Assembly: GCA_021160625.1 (NCBI GenBank)
Contig: JAGHCE010000020.1
Location: 1-26,477 of the forward strand
Direction of reading: 5' to 3'
Origin: Planctomycetota bacterium
Lineage (GTDB): Bacteria; Planctomycetota; DG-23; SLPQ01
DNA length: 26,477 nucleotides
Shown here: piece by piece, positions 1 to 7,062 of the stretch
How the letters are laid out: every line of letters starts with the position of its first letter
How positions within the stretch are numbered: the stretch's first letter is position 1
Made by a program: the position numbers and the translations under genes
The notes under the pieces: model-generated
Told to the model about the DNA's origin: nothing
The model's input: only the letters and a program-made list of their open reading frames with translations
Database searches by the model: none

Positions 1-57
1 CCCTGCCCCTGGTGCATCCGCCCCGCCCTCCTGCTGCCTCCTCCCGCCGGAAAACAG

Positions 58-87
58 TTGACCTGCCCGGCCCTTTTGATGTAGACT
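58..87 (+). promoter_or_regulatory. Putative sigma70 promoter for the 6-TM protein
   Basis: TTGACC at 58-63 and TAGACT at 82-87 are separated by 18 bases. They lie 34 bases upstream of the ATG at 121. This is a reasonable but unproven match to a -35/-10 pair. Confidence 0.4.
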
Positions 88-120
88 CCCAATCCGACAT
101 TGGCGGAAAGGATTATTCCA

Positions 121-792
121 ATGGCCGGGTTCAGACTGCGTGTTACCGTGCAAAGCCTCGTGGGTTTTACTCTCGGGGGCTCCCTGGTCGGCGCGTTTGT
201 TATCTGGAATTTCAGGGCGGGTCCTGCGGGGCCGCGCATTTCGTCAATCTTCGTTTTTGCCTGCATCTGTTTCGCAGGCGGCGCCCTGGCGGGAGTCGTA
301 ACGGCATGGCGCGTGCTGCCGGCCTGGCGGACGGCAATCGGCTTCGGCATCGGCTTTCCCGTGGCGTGGTTTGGCTCGATGTTCGTGATGATGAGCCTGC
401 AAGGCGGCGGCTCTGTCGAATACGGCTTTGCGGCAGTCGGCTTCGGCGTGTCTTTTGCCGTTGCGGGCACCATAGCCGTCTTAGCTGCAAGCCCTCGGCA
501 TACGCTCTTCGGGGTGCTTGCCTTCGGACTCGCGGGCGCCGTCGTGGGTCCTGCAGCATTCCGGCTCGCGACTCATTCCCAGCTTATCGGTCTCACGCAG
601 GCAACCCCGGATGCCGCCTGGGTTATAGGAGGAGCACTCTTCGGGGCGGCGCTGGATATGCTGGGGACGAAGCCGGAAATGAGGAACCCTGCCGTCAAAT
701 CCCCCCGGCCTTACAAAATGAAATCGGCACCCAGGTATGTCAGGACGAGCTTCCCCGCCACCAGGATGGCTACGGCAATGATGAGCGTGTAG
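121..792 (+). CDS. Polytopic membrane protein of unknown function
   Basis: I do not recognise the family. The protein has about six glycine- and alanine-rich hydrophobic segments, with WNFRAGPAG and ASPRHT-like polar turns between them, so it is probably an inner-membrane protein. The ATG at 121 is preferred over the in-frame TTG at 100 because GGAAAGG at 105-111 sits at good Shine-Dalgarno distance from it. The last 30 or so residues (from KSPRPYKMK) are polar and unlike the rest. They are encoded opposite the end of the convergent small gene at 711-941, an overlap of 82 bases. A run of six C at 701-706 lies just before this tail. Loss of one C would give a stop at 719-721 and a protein of about 199 residues, so the annotated C-terminus may be an indel artefact or a recent frameshift. 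Confidence 0.6.
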   Translation: MAGFRLRVTVQSLVGFTLGGSLVGAFVIWNFRAGPAGPRISSIFVFACICFAGGALAGVVTAWRVLPAWRTAIGFGIGFPVAWFGSMFVMMSLQGGGSVEYGFAAVGFGVSFAVAGTIAVLAASPRHTLFGVLAFGLAGAVVGPAAFRLATHSQLIGLTQATPDAAWVIGGALFGAALDMLGTKPEMRNPAVKSPRPYKMKSAPRYVRTSFPATRMATAMMSV

Positions 793-941
793 ACAATCAC
801 CATAAGCGTGAGCAGCTTTTTCTCGCCGGGCTCAAACCGCTCGCTTTTCCACAGCATTCCCAGGCCCAGCGGCCCGCGAATGAGAAAAAGCGAAACGAGA
901 ATCAATATCCGCGACGGCTCTTTCGGTTGCTTGTGTGTCAT
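711..941 (-). CDS. Small two-TM membrane protein
   Basis: This is a 76-residue protein beginning MTHKQPKEPSRILILV. It has two hydrophobic segments separated by the charged linker WKSERFEPGEKK, so a small hairpin-like inner-membrane protein is likely. I cannot assign a family. The ATG at 941 is chosen over an upstream in-frame GTG at 974 because GGAGAAG lies directly before it. The gene starts about 50 bases after the LOG-like gene on the same strand, so it is probably the last gene of that operon. Its 3' end overlaps the convergent gene at 121-792. Confidence 0.6.
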   Translation of the reverse strand: MTHKQPKEPSRILILVSLFLIRGPLGLGMLWKSERFEPGEKKLLTLMVIVYTLIIAVAILVAGKLVLTYLGADFIL

Positions 942-991
942 AACTTCTCCGGCACTGCTCACAGGAGGGGACACGTTCAGATGCTGAGCGC

Positions 992-1489
992 TTAGGCTTT
1001 GTGGAACGGCTGTCTACGGATGTTCTCAAAGACAAACCGCACGGCCTCGGCCGCATCGGCAGCCCTCAAGAAGACAATGTTGCGAGGCAGGCGTTCCTTT
1101 TCGAGGTCCCATGACCCGATCGCCGCGACAGGGATGCGCTTCTTGAGTGCGAAGGCGAGCTCCGAGAGCGTCCCAAGCGCGCCCCCGACCGCCACGACGC
1201 CGTCGGAAACCCTGGCGACGAGGAAGTTGCGCGCTTCGCCCAGACCGGTTGGCAGGGCGATATCGAGACAGGGGTTAGCGTCAGAAACCGCCTCGCCAGG
1301 CAGGAATCCAAGTGTTTCCCCGCCTTCCTCGTGGGCTCCACAGCAGGCCGCCTCCATCACGCCGCCAAGCCCGCCGCAGACAAGTACCGCACGGCAACGA
1401 GCGATCAGGCGGCCCACTTCCCTGGCTGCGGCGATCTCGGCAGGTCCAGCCGCGCCGCCGCCGATTACGGATATGAGGACCTTTCTCAC
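992..1489 (-). CDS. LOG-family (SLOG, TIGR00725-like) protein
   Basis: This is a 165-residue Rossmann-like protein of the SLOG/LOG superfamily. Members of the superfamily include cytokinin riboside 5'-monophosphate phosphoribohydrolases, formerly called lysine decarboxylase-like proteins. Visible motifs are CGGLGGVMEA (38-47), the EARN element (86-89) and GGALGTLSE (102-110), the family's GGxGTxxE signature with catalytic Glu. The start is GTG at 1489, with AGGGAG upstream. It follows the VTT-domain gene by 23 bases, so the two are co-transcribed. The TIGR00725 branch has no settled substrate. Nucleotide or nucleotide-derivative binding is the safe reading, and phosphoribohydrolase activity is only possible. 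Confidence 0.82.
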   Translation of the reverse strand: MRKVLISVIGGGAAGPAEIAAAREVGRLIARCRAVLVCGGLGGVMEAACCGAHEEGGETLGFLPGEAVSDANPCLDIALPTGLGEARNFLVARVSDGVVAVGGALGTLSELAFALKKRIPVAAIGSWDLEKERLPRNIVFLRAADAAEAVRFVFENIRRQPFHKA

Positions 1490-1512
1490 AAGAGCGTCTC
1501 CCTGAAACCTCG

Positions 1513-2214
1513 CTACTGGCGGGCATCACCCGCCGGGTCGGCGTCGGAGCCCCTTGCGGAGTTATCGCCGGGGACCTCGGCAGCGGTCTGCACCCTGCGT
1601 ATGTGCCTCCTGCTGTACCTGTGCAGGAGGAAGTAGCCGCCGACCAGGAGCACCATAAACGTTATCGTCAGCAATCCGAAAACCTTCTCGTTCTCAAGGT
1701 GGCGAGCCACCGTTTTTCCAAAGATGGAGATAAGCGTTGCCACGAGGAAAAACCGCGCCCCTCGCGAAAGGGCCGAAACGACCACGAATTTATGCAGCTT
1801 CAGGCGCAAGACGCCCGAGAGAACCGTAAAAATGCAGTACGGCACCGGCGTGAACCCCGCAACCGCAACCGCCCAGATACCGTACTTTGCATAGAGCCGG
1901 TCAGCGGCGGCGATCTTCTCCTTTGCGTAGAGCCTCTGGGCTATGGGCCTTCCGCCCTTGAGACCCAGGGAATAGCCGATGACCCCGCCGGTTACCGACC
2001 CGGCCGTCGTGATGAACGCAAATACGAAACACAGGTACGCTTTCCCGGCGGCGGCGGCGGCCAGGCACATCGCGATAAGGAGCAAGTCGGGCGGAACAGG
2101 GAAAAGTATCGCCTCAGCCACGGCATTTGCGAACAGCACAAGCGGCGCCAGGGGCGTAGCGGCCCACTCCAAGACCCAGTTCTTTGCCGCCGACAGGAGA
2201 TGCAAGGGATTCAT
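1513..2214 (-). CDS. DedA/VTT-domain (YqaA-like) membrane protein
   Basis: This 233-residue polytopic protein carries the VTT (SNARE-associated/DedA) pattern. Near the N-terminus is ANAVAEAILFPVPPDLLL, the acidic E...FPVPPD re-entrant motif. A glycine-rich segment (GSVTGGVIGYSLG) follows, then a basic RLYAKYG helix and the GFTPVPYCIFTVLSGVL segment typical of the YqaA branch. DedA proteins act in the inner membrane; some members flip or recycle undecaprenyl phosphate or phospholipids. The hydrophilic C-terminal tail (RRHIRRVQTAAEVPGD...) is likely cytoplasmic. It is the first gene of an operon with the LOG-like gene and the small membrane protein. A GAGGAA site lies upstream of the ATG. Confidence 0.85.
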   Translation of the reverse strand: MNPLHLLSAAKNWVLEWAATPLAPLVLFANAVAEAILFPVPPDLLLIAMCLAAAAAGKAYLCFVFAFITTAGSVTGGVIGYSLGLKGGRPIAQRLYAKEKIAAADRLYAKYGIWAVAVAGFTPVPYCIFTVLSGVLRLKLHKFVVVSALSRGARFFLVATLISIFGKTVARHLENEKVFGLLTITFMVLLVGGYFLLHRYSRRHIRRVQTAAEVPGDNSARGSDADPAGDARQ

Positions 2215-2258
2215 ATCCGTCTGATTCCTCGTATTTCACAAGTAGACTGCCCCTAAGG

Positions 2259-2286
2259 ATATTACGTATCGCCCGGCGCGTTGCAA
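2259..2286 (-). promoter_or_regulatory. Putative promoter of the VTT/LOG operon
   Basis: Read on the minus strand, TTGCAA (2281-2286) and TAATAT (2259-2264) are spaced by 16 bases, 45 bases before the ATG at 2214. The match is decent and the position is right. Confidence 0.5.
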
Positions 2287-2301
2287 GGTACTCTCTGCCC
2301 C

Positions 2302-2335
2302 TTTCACCACAAGGCACCCAGACACAGAGAAACAC
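2302..2335 (+). repeat. CACAGAGA-type box
   Basis: A purine/AC-rich stretch (TTTCACCACAAGGCACCC, then AGACACAGAGAAACAC) stands out from the GC-rich context. It sits directly before the GTAG palindromes. From memory it resembles ACAGAG-rich boxes scattered in some environmental genomes. It has only one copy here, so repeat status is inferred. Confidence 0.3.
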
Positions 2336-2338
2336 GAC

Positions 2339-2396
2339 GTAGGGTGCGCCTTGGCGCACGCGGAATAGATATCGTAGGGGCGAGGCACGCCTCGCA
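2339..2396 (+). repeat. Two GTAG-headed palindromes (module A)
   Basis: The first palindrome starts GTAGGG at 2339, with arms GTGCGCC (2344-2350) and GGCGCAC (2353-2359) around TT. The second starts GTAGGGGCG at 2374, with arms GCGAGGC (2380-2386) and GCCTCGC (2389-2395) around AC. The first 23 bases (2339-2361) recur exactly, in inverse orientation, at 15333-15355. A GTAG foot followed by a palindrome is the known layout of REP elements. Confidence 0.8.
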
Positions 2397-2397
2397 C

Positions 2398-2470
2398 GCG
2401 GAAGGTCAAGTGACTGCTACGGACAACGTCCGTGGCCCCCCACAGCAGGAAGGGGGCGAAGCCCCCCCAG
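2398..2470 (+). repeat. Mosaic intergenic repeat, copy 1 (modules B and C)
   Basis: The unit begins GCGGAAGGTCA. Hairpin B follows, with 9-bp arms at 2416-2424 and 2428-2436 around an AAC loop and one G.T pair. Hairpin C follows, with GGGGGC (2452-2457), GAA, GCCCCC (2461-2466). CCAGTGCCACA, part of module D, overlaps its end. The unit lies between two divergent genes and upstream of the promoter at 2509. Confidence 0.85.
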
Positions 2471-2508
2471 TGCCACAACGCAGGGGGTGCAACTGTCGCT
2501 ATCGGCGT

Positions 2509-2536
2509 TTGCCCCCGCACTGCTTGTTTCTATAAT
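2509..2536 (+). promoter_or_regulatory. Promoter of the Gfo/Idh gene
   Basis: TTGCCC (2509-2514) and a perfect TATAAT (2531-2536) are spaced by 16 bases and lie about 50 bases before the ATG at 2586. It starts just downstream of repeat copy 1. Confidence 0.6.
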
Positions 2537-2585
2537 GGCCAACGTTGTCTGTTTGAGGCAATCCAGAAAACCCATGGAGGACAAA

Positions 2586-3830
2586 ATGAAACCTGTAACG
2601 TACGCAATCGTGGGCGCGGGCGACCGCGGCCAAACTTACGCTTCCTATGCAGCCTCATTCCCCGAAGAGGCCAGGGTCGTGGCGGTGGCCGAGCCGACCG
2701 CAGCCCGCCGGGACAGGATACTCGCCCAGCACGATGTCCCCGCCGAGAACGTCTTTTCCGACTGGAGGGAGCTTGCCGACAGGGAACGCCTTGCCGACGC
2801 GGTCCTCATATGCACCCAGGACCGGATGCACACCGAGCCGGCGCTTGCCTTCGCCGAGAAGGACTACCATATCCTTCTGGAAAAACCGATGGCCCCGACC
2901 GCCGACGAGTGCAGGGCGATTGTAAAGGCCGTCAAGGATGCGGGGGTCGTCTTTGCCGTCGGGCACGTGATGAGGTACTCGGCCTACTGGCGCAGGATGA
3001 AGGCCCTTATCGACGAAGGGGCAATCGGCGAGGTGGTCGCGATCCAGCACCTCGAGCCGGTCGGCTACTGGCACCAGGCTCACTCGTTCGTCCGCGGCGC
3101 GTGGCGCAACTCCGAAAAGTCCTCCTTTATGCTCCTGGCCAAGTCCTGCCACGACATCGACATCCTCAGATTCCTCGTGGGAAAGCCCTGCGCGGCGGTC
3201 TCGTCCTTCGGGTCGCTTGCGCATTTCCGCAGGGAGAAAAAGCCCGATGGCGCCGGCGACCGCTGCGTGGACTGTACCTACGAACCGAAGTGCCCCTATA
3301 GCGCCAAAAAGATTTATCTCACCGGCGAGACCGACTGGCCTGTGAGCTCGATCACCGACGACCTCACCCCCGAAGGCATACTCAAGGCCGTCGAGGAGGG
3401 CCCCTACGGGCGTTGCGTGTACGAGTGCGACAACGACGTCGTGGACCACCAGGTGGTCAACCTGCTGTACGAAGGCGGCGTGACGGCGTCGTTCACGATG
3501 TGCGCCTTCAACCCTATGATAGGCCGCCAGACGAGAGTGATGGGCACGCGCGGCGAGATAACCGGCGACCGTCACACGTTCCGGCTCTTTGATTTCCTCA
3601 CCGATGAGACGGAGAAATTCGACCCTGAGGAGAAGTTCGCCGAGACCGGCCACGGCGGGGGCGATTTCGGCATAATGGCGGATTTTGTCGCCGCCGTCAG
3701 CGCGGGCGACCCCTCGATGATAGCCACCGGCGCCGACGAGACGCTTGAGAGCCACCTAACCGTCTTCGCAGCAGAGGCGGCAAGGCTTACCGACACCGTC
3801 GTTAAGATGGAAGAATACCACAAAGAATAG
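2586..3830 (+). CDS. Gfo/Idh/MocA-family NAD(P)-dependent oxidoreductase
   Basis: This is a 414-residue dehydrogenase. The N-terminal Rossmann fold starts YAIVGAGDRGQTYAS (6-20). It is followed by the family's EKP motif (99-101, in LLEKPMAPT) and the catalytic-region helix AKSCHDIDILRFLVG (185-199) with His189 and Asp192. The family oxidises or reduces sugar, inositol or sugar-derivative hydroxyls, or removes sugar groups through a keto intermediate. The substrate cannot be read here. An unusual insert after residue 220 carries DRCVDC and KC (Cys227, 230, 236), a possible metal site or disulfide cluster; similar inserts occur in some family members. The ATG at 2586 is preferred because GGAGG (2576-2580) lies 5 bases upstream; an in-frame ATG at 2574 overlaps that site. 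The gene looks monocistronic. Confidence 0.9.
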   Translation: MKPVTYAIVGAGDRGQTYASYAASFPEEARVVAVAEPTAARRDRILAQHDVPAENVFSDWRELADRERLADAVLICTQDRMHTEPALAFAEKDYHILLEKPMAPTADECRAIVKAVKDAGVVFAVGHVMRYSAYWRRMKALIDEGAIGEVVAIQHLEPVGYWHQAHSFVRGAWRNSEKSSFMLLAKSCHDIDILRFLVGKPCAAVSSFGSLAHFRREKKPDGAGDRCVDCTYEPKCPYSAKKIYLTGETDWPVSSITDDLTPEGILKAVEEGPYGRCVYECDNDVVDHQVVNLLYEGGVTASFTMCAFNPMIGRQTRVMGTRGEITGDRHTFRLFDFLTDETEKFDPEEKFAETGHGGGDFGIMADFVAAVSAGDPSMIATGADETLESHLTVFAAEAARLTDTVVKMEEYHKE

Positions 3831-3868
3831 CGCCGCCTCGTATGTGCCGCTATGGGGGATCATGTTCC

Positions 3869-3962
3869 GCGCGCGGCAAGCCGCGCCCGCGGAAGGTCAG
3901 ATGATTGTCGCAGACAACGTCTGCGGCCCCCGTAGCAAAGAGGCGGCGAAGCCCCCCTCCCC
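3869..3962 (+). repeat. Mosaic intergenic repeat, copy 2 (A-B-C)
   Basis: Palindrome GCGCGGC/GCCGCGC (3871-3877 and 3880-3886, loop AA) is followed by CCGCGGAAGGTCAG. Hairpin B has arms 3907-3915 and 3919-3927 with loop AAC and one G.T pair. Hairpin C is imperfect (3942-3956, GAA loop). The unit sits between two convergent gene ends. The GTAG foot is missing in this copy. Confidence 0.85.
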
Positions 3963-4009
3963 GTTGGTATTGAAAAGATTTGATCCCACGCAGAATGGCT
4001 TGCGAAGTT

Positions 4010-4483
4010 CTACAAAACCGCGAAAACCTCGATGCCGAGCATCCTGAGGGCCGCCGTGGTGACGCCGCAGCCGGGGGCCGGCTCGAAGTCGATGTTCGTT
4101 ATGGCGACGCCGCACGAGGGGCTCTTTTCCTTGAGTATTGCAAAGCGCGCGCCGGTCATTCGCGCCAGGTTCACCGTCTCGCGCGCCCCTCGCAGGAACT
4201 GCTCGGTGACGTTTCGGCCGGCTTCGTTTACGACCTTGGCCAGGCCCTCCAGAACCGCCTCGCCGTCGCCTCCCGAAAGCGACGATTTCACCCTCGGCGT
4301 GGCAAGCCCTCCGAGCTGCTCGGGGCACACCGGTATGAGGCGCCTTGTGCGCATCAGCGCCACAACCTGGTCATCCGGGCGGGTGTCGCCGTCGTAGCGG
4401 GTCCGAAGGCCGACAAGGCAGGTGCTCACAAGTATGGGTGAGTCGCCCGCCCGCTTGAGAAATTCTTCAAGGGTCCCCTGCAT
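4010..4483 (-). CDS. DUF523/TudS-like iron-sulfur protein
   Basis: This 157-residue protein matches the DUF523 (YbbK) family throughout. Motifs are STCLVGLRTRYDG, VCPEQLGGLATPR, the charged helix and LKEKSPSCG. The three conserved cysteines (in STCL, PVCPE and SPSCG) are the ones that hold a [4Fe-4S] cluster in TudS, the family member shown to desulfurise thiouracil. Whether this protein acts on thiopyrimidines is inference; many DUF523 proteins are untested. Length is normal for the single-domain form. The gene stands alone on the minus strand behind a TATAAT box, with repeats on both sides. Confidence 0.88.
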   Translation of the reverse strand: MQGTLEEFLKRAGDSPILVSTCLVGLRTRYDGDTRPDDQVVALMRTRRLIPVCPEQLGGLATPRVKSSLSGGDGEAVLEGLAKVVNEAGRNVTEQFLRGARETVNLARMTGARFAILKEKSPSCGVAITNIDFEPAPGCGVTTAALRMLGIEVFAVL

Positions 4484-4554
4484 CGACCTATGCCCCCTTC
4501 GTAAACCAACGCCGACAAAATCGCCCGCGTACCCCCTTAATCGCGTCGCACGAC

Positions 4555-4583
4555 ATTATACAACACAAGAGGGGCTCGGGTAA
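4555..4583 (-). promoter_or_regulatory. Putative promoter of the DUF523 gene
   Basis: On the minus strand a perfect TATAAT (4555-4560) is preceded, at 17 bases, by a weak -35 (TTACCC, 4578-4583). The leader would be about 65 bases. Confidence 0.45.
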
Positions 4584-4710
4584 AATGGGAAATCAAAGCC
4601 CTGTCTGCGGTAATCTTTCGGACTGGCCGGGGTACCCGGCGCCTCGGCGTTCGACCTTGTCGGCCTGCCGGCGCACCGGGTAATTGTCCCAAGGAATGTG
4701 TTCAGCAACG

Positions 4711-4766
4711 TAGAGTGCGGCTTGCCGCACACGGAATACTTACACGGCGGGGCAAGACCCGCCGTG
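4711..4766 (+). repeat. Two solitary palindromes of the mosaic family
   Basis: GTGCGGC TT GCCGCAC is followed, after a short spacer, by ACGGCGGG GCAAGA CCCGCCGT. The latter plus GGCACAC is shared with 15266-15283 and partly with 21607-21617, so it is the upstream part of a larger composite unit that ends in module A. Confidence 0.65.
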
Positions 4767-4781
4767 GCACACACATCACCC

Positions 4782-4876
4782 GTAGGGGCGCTGCTTGCCG
4801 CGCCCGCGGAAGGTCAGAGGATTGCCGCGCGCAACGCGCGCGGCCCCCTTAGCAAAAAGGGGGCGAAGCCCTCCCC
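4782..4876 (+). repeat. Mosaic intergenic repeat, copy 3 (A-B-C)
   Basis: Module A (GTAGGGGCGCTGC..., 4782-4805) continues into GGAAGGTCAG. The stretch 4782-4817 matches 15295-15330 at 35 of 36 bases. Hairpin B has perfect 9-bp arms (4824-4832 and 4836-4844) around AAC. Hairpin C is GGGGGC GAA GCCCTC (4859-4873), with one G.T pair. Confidence 0.88.
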
Positions 4877-4899
4877 CACTGGTGGGCAAGCCACCAGTG
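4877..4899 (+). repeat. Module D palindrome
   Basis: CACTGGTGG and CCACCAGTG form perfect 9-bp arms around GCAAG. The right arm continues into CCACA. Partial copies (CCAGTGCCACA) lie at 2468 and 22870, and a diverged copy lies near 21720-21765. Confidence 0.75.
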
Positions 4900-4910
4900 C
4901 CACACAGTGT

Positions 4911-4980
4911 CGCGGAAGGTCAGATGACTGCCACGGACAACGTCCGTGGCCCCCATAGCAAAAAGGGGGCGAAGCCCTCC
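4911..4980 (+). repeat. Mosaic intergenic repeat, copy 4 (B-C)
   Basis: CGCGGAAGGTCAGATGA leads into hairpin B with perfect arms (4930-4938 and 4942-4950) around AAC. Hairpin C follows (4965-4970, GAA, 4974-4979). It ends ten bases before the -35 of the DUF72 gene. Confidence 0.88.
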
Positions 4981-4989
4981 GGGGCGGTC

Positions 4990-5018
4990 TTGCGCCAGGG
5001 GCCGCATTGCGGGATAAT
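4990..5018 (+). promoter_or_regulatory. Putative promoter of the DUF72 gene
   Basis: TTGCGC (4990-4995) and GATAAT (5013-5018) are spaced by 17 bases. The -10 is only 17 bases from the ATG at 5036, so the leader would be very short and the GGAGG site would lie close to the transcript start. Confidence 0.4.
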
Positions 5019-5035
5019 CGAAACCGGAGGCTGTG

Positions 5036-5938
5036 ATGGGGGCGAAACAAAGAGTTCTTTTCGGGACTTCCGGATGGTCTTACGAGGACTGGAAGGGGAC
5101 GTTTTATCCTCGCAAGGCCCCCGGCAAGTTCGATTACTTAGGATTTGCCGCGCGGTATTTCGACGCTCTTGAGATAAACTCCACGTTTTACCGGCCGCCG
5201 AGCCCACGGACGGCGGCGTCCTGGGTGCGCCGGACGGCCGACAGGGAGGGTTTCGAGTTTACGGCCAAGCTCCACCAGCGCTTCACACACCAGCGCAGCC
5301 AGCCGTGGACGAAGGCCGACGCGGACGTCTTCAAGAGCGGCATAGATCCCTTGGCTGAGGCTGGGAAGCTCGGCGGGCTGCTGATGCAGTTTCCCTGGAG
5401 CTTCCGGAACACCTCCGGGCACCGCAAGTGGCTTGAAGCCGTAATCGCCGAGTTCAGGGAATACCCGCTGTTCTTGGAGGTGAGGCACAAGTCCTGGCAG
5501 GATCCGGAGATCCTGAGTTATCTGGGTGACGCCGAGGTGGGCCTTGTGGACGTCGATCAGCCGCTTTTCCCCGGCTCGCTCGAGCCTGGCGGCAGGGTCA
5601 CTGCGGCAAGAGGCTACGTGCGGCTCCACGGGAGGAACCGGGCGAACTGGTTCAGGAAAGACGTCGGCCGCGACGCCCGCTACGACTACCTCTACAGCGA
5701 GGATGAACTGAAACACTGGGTGGAGAGAATCCGCTCGCTCGCAAAGGAAACGCAGAAGGTGTTCGTCTTCAACAACAACCACTACCAGGCCCAGGCCGCG
5801 GCGAATTCCCTGGAACTGAAAAGCCTCCTCACCGGAGAAAGGCTTCCCCTGCCGGGGGACCTCCTGCGGACCTACCCGCGCCTTGAACAAATCGGCAAAA
5901 CGACAGGCATCGGGGAAACGCAGGGCCGGCTCCTCTGA
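5036..5938 (+). CDS. DUF72 (YecE-like) TIM-barrel protein
   Basis: This 300-residue protein matches DUF72 from end to end. It has FGTSGWSYEDWKGTFYP (9-25) at the N-terminus, the LEINSTFYRPP strand (45-55), a YVRLHGRN element, and the C-terminal VFVFNNNHYQAQAAANS stretch. The fold is a TIM barrel. Biochemical function is unsettled, so none is assigned. The ATG at 5036 is preferred over the adjacent GTG at 5033 because GGAGG (5026-5030) then has 5-base spacing. It is monocistronic and converges on the dehydrogenase at 5979, with 40 bases between them. Confidence 0.9.
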   Translation: MGAKQRVLFGTSGWSYEDWKGTFYPRKAPGKFDYLGFAARYFDALEINSTFYRPPSPRTAASWVRRTADREGFEFTAKLHQRFTHQRSQPWTKADADVFKSGIDPLAEAGKLGGLLMQFPWSFRNTSGHRKWLEAVIAEFREYPLFLEVRHKSWQDPEILSYLGDAEVGLVDVDQPLFPGSLEPGGRVTAARGYVRLHGRNRANWFRKDVGRDARYDYLYSEDELKHWVERIRSLAKETQKVFVFNNNHYQAQAAANSLELKSLLTGERLPLPGDLLRTYPRLEQIGKTTGIGETQGRLL

Positions 5939-5978
5939 GACACCATCGCCGGGATGACGCCTGGCGCCGCCGGGCGCT

Positions 5979-7016
5979 TCAGCTTCCGAAGTCTATCTGC
6001 ACCTTCAGAGAGGTCGCGGGAGGGGCGGCGGCGTATTCGAAGGCTTCCACGCTTTTCTCGAACGAGAACGTGTCGGTGATGAGTTTCCCGACGTCAATCC
6101 GACCGCTTGTCAGGAGCTCGACGGCCCGGTCGTAGACGTTCGCGTAGCGAAAGACCGTTTCGATGCGCGCCTCCTTAGCGGCAAGTGCCACGACGTCGAA
6201 CGGCACTTTCTCGTTGGGCATACCGACAAGGACGATGCATCCCCCGGGGCGAAGCGGCTCGACAACTGCAGCGGCGGCAGCGGCGTTTCCGCTTGCCTCG
6301 AAGACGATGTCCGCGCCCCAGCCTGCGGTCATCTCCATTGTGACCTCGGCGAGGTTTTCCTTACCGGCGTTGACCGGCGTAATCGCGCCGAGCCCGGCGG
6401 CAAGGTCGAGCCTTTCCTGGACGACGTCACAGATGATGACGCGCCCGCAGCCGCCGGCAAGCGCCGAGAGCGCCGTTACCGTTCCGATCGTGCCGGCGCC
6501 GACGACGACTGCGACGTCTCCGGGCCTTATGCGCGCCTTCGTCGCGGCGTGAAGACCGACCGCCAATGGTTCAACCATAGCGCCCCAGGCAAGCGAGACG
6601 TTTTCGGGGAGCCTGTACGTGAAGGCCGCCGGATGCACCACCGACTCCCGCAGGCACCCGTGAACAGGCGGCGTCGCCCAGAAGGTGACCGCCGGGTCGA
6701 GGTTATAGAGACCGAGACGGGAGGCCCTGCTGTCCATATCGGGTATCCCCGGCTCCATACAGACCCGGTCGCCGACGCCGAGCCCCTCCACCTGGCCGCC
6801 TACCTCAACAACAATGCCTGCCCCTTCGTGCCCCAGGACCATCGGCTCCCTGACGACAAACGGCCCGATGCCCCCGTCCGTGTAGTAGTGGACGTCGCTG
6901 CCGCATATGCCTACGACTCCCATAGCAATGCGGACGTCACTGGGGCCGAGCGTCTCGTCGATTTCAATCTCGCGCAGCGTCAGGACGCGCTGCCTTTCGA
7001 GGACAAGCGCCTTCAT
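5979..7016 (-). CDS. Zinc-type medium-chain polyol dehydrogenase (xylitol/sorbitol dehydrogenase-like)
   Basis: This 345-residue MDR-family enzyme should oxidise a sugar alcohol with NAD+. The catalytic zinc site is visible as GICGSDVHYY (Cys38), GHE (His63, Glu64) and VEP (Glu149). The nucleotide site is GAGTIG (173-178), followed by an acidic ICDVV strand end that favours NAD+. The YTDGGIG and LGLYNLDPAVTFWATPP segments match sorbitol/xylitol dehydrogenases. The loop that usually carries four structural-zinc cysteines (about 90-106) has none, as in animal sorbitol dehydrogenases. AAGGAG lies before the ATG. It follows the anchored hypothetical gene by 46 bases, probably in one transcript. 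Confidence 0.88.
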   Translation of the reverse strand: MKALVLERQRVLTLREIEIDETLGPSDVRIAMGVVGICGSDVHYYTDGGIGPFVVREPMVLGHEGAGIVVEVGGQVEGLGVGDRVCMEPGIPDMDSRASRLGLYNLDPAVTFWATPPVHGCLRESVVHPAAFTYRLPENVSLAWGAMVEPLAVGLHAATKARIRPGDVAVVVGAGTIGTVTALSALAGGCGRVIICDVVQERLDLAAGLGAITPVNAGKENLAEVTMEMTAGWGADIVFEASGNAAAAAAVVEPLRPGGCIVLVGMPNEKVPFDVVALAAKEARIETVFRYANVYDRAVELLTSGRIDVGKLITDTFSFEKSVEAFEYAAAPPATSLKVQIDFGS

Positions 7017-7062
7017 GATGGGTTCTCCTTTGTCAGGGAATGCCCAGGGGCGCCCAAACCGG

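Noticed and set aside
12..995. Long open frame spanning the first kilobase on the + strand
   Set aside because: It is arginine-rich and out of frame with the hydrophobic protein at 121-792, and has no ribosome site. It is a shadow of GC-rich codons.
4782..4980. CRISPR array or tRNA-like structures in the repeat-rich gap
   Set aside because: The units are not evenly spaced with unique spacers of constant length, and no cloverleaf or anticodon stem can be drawn.
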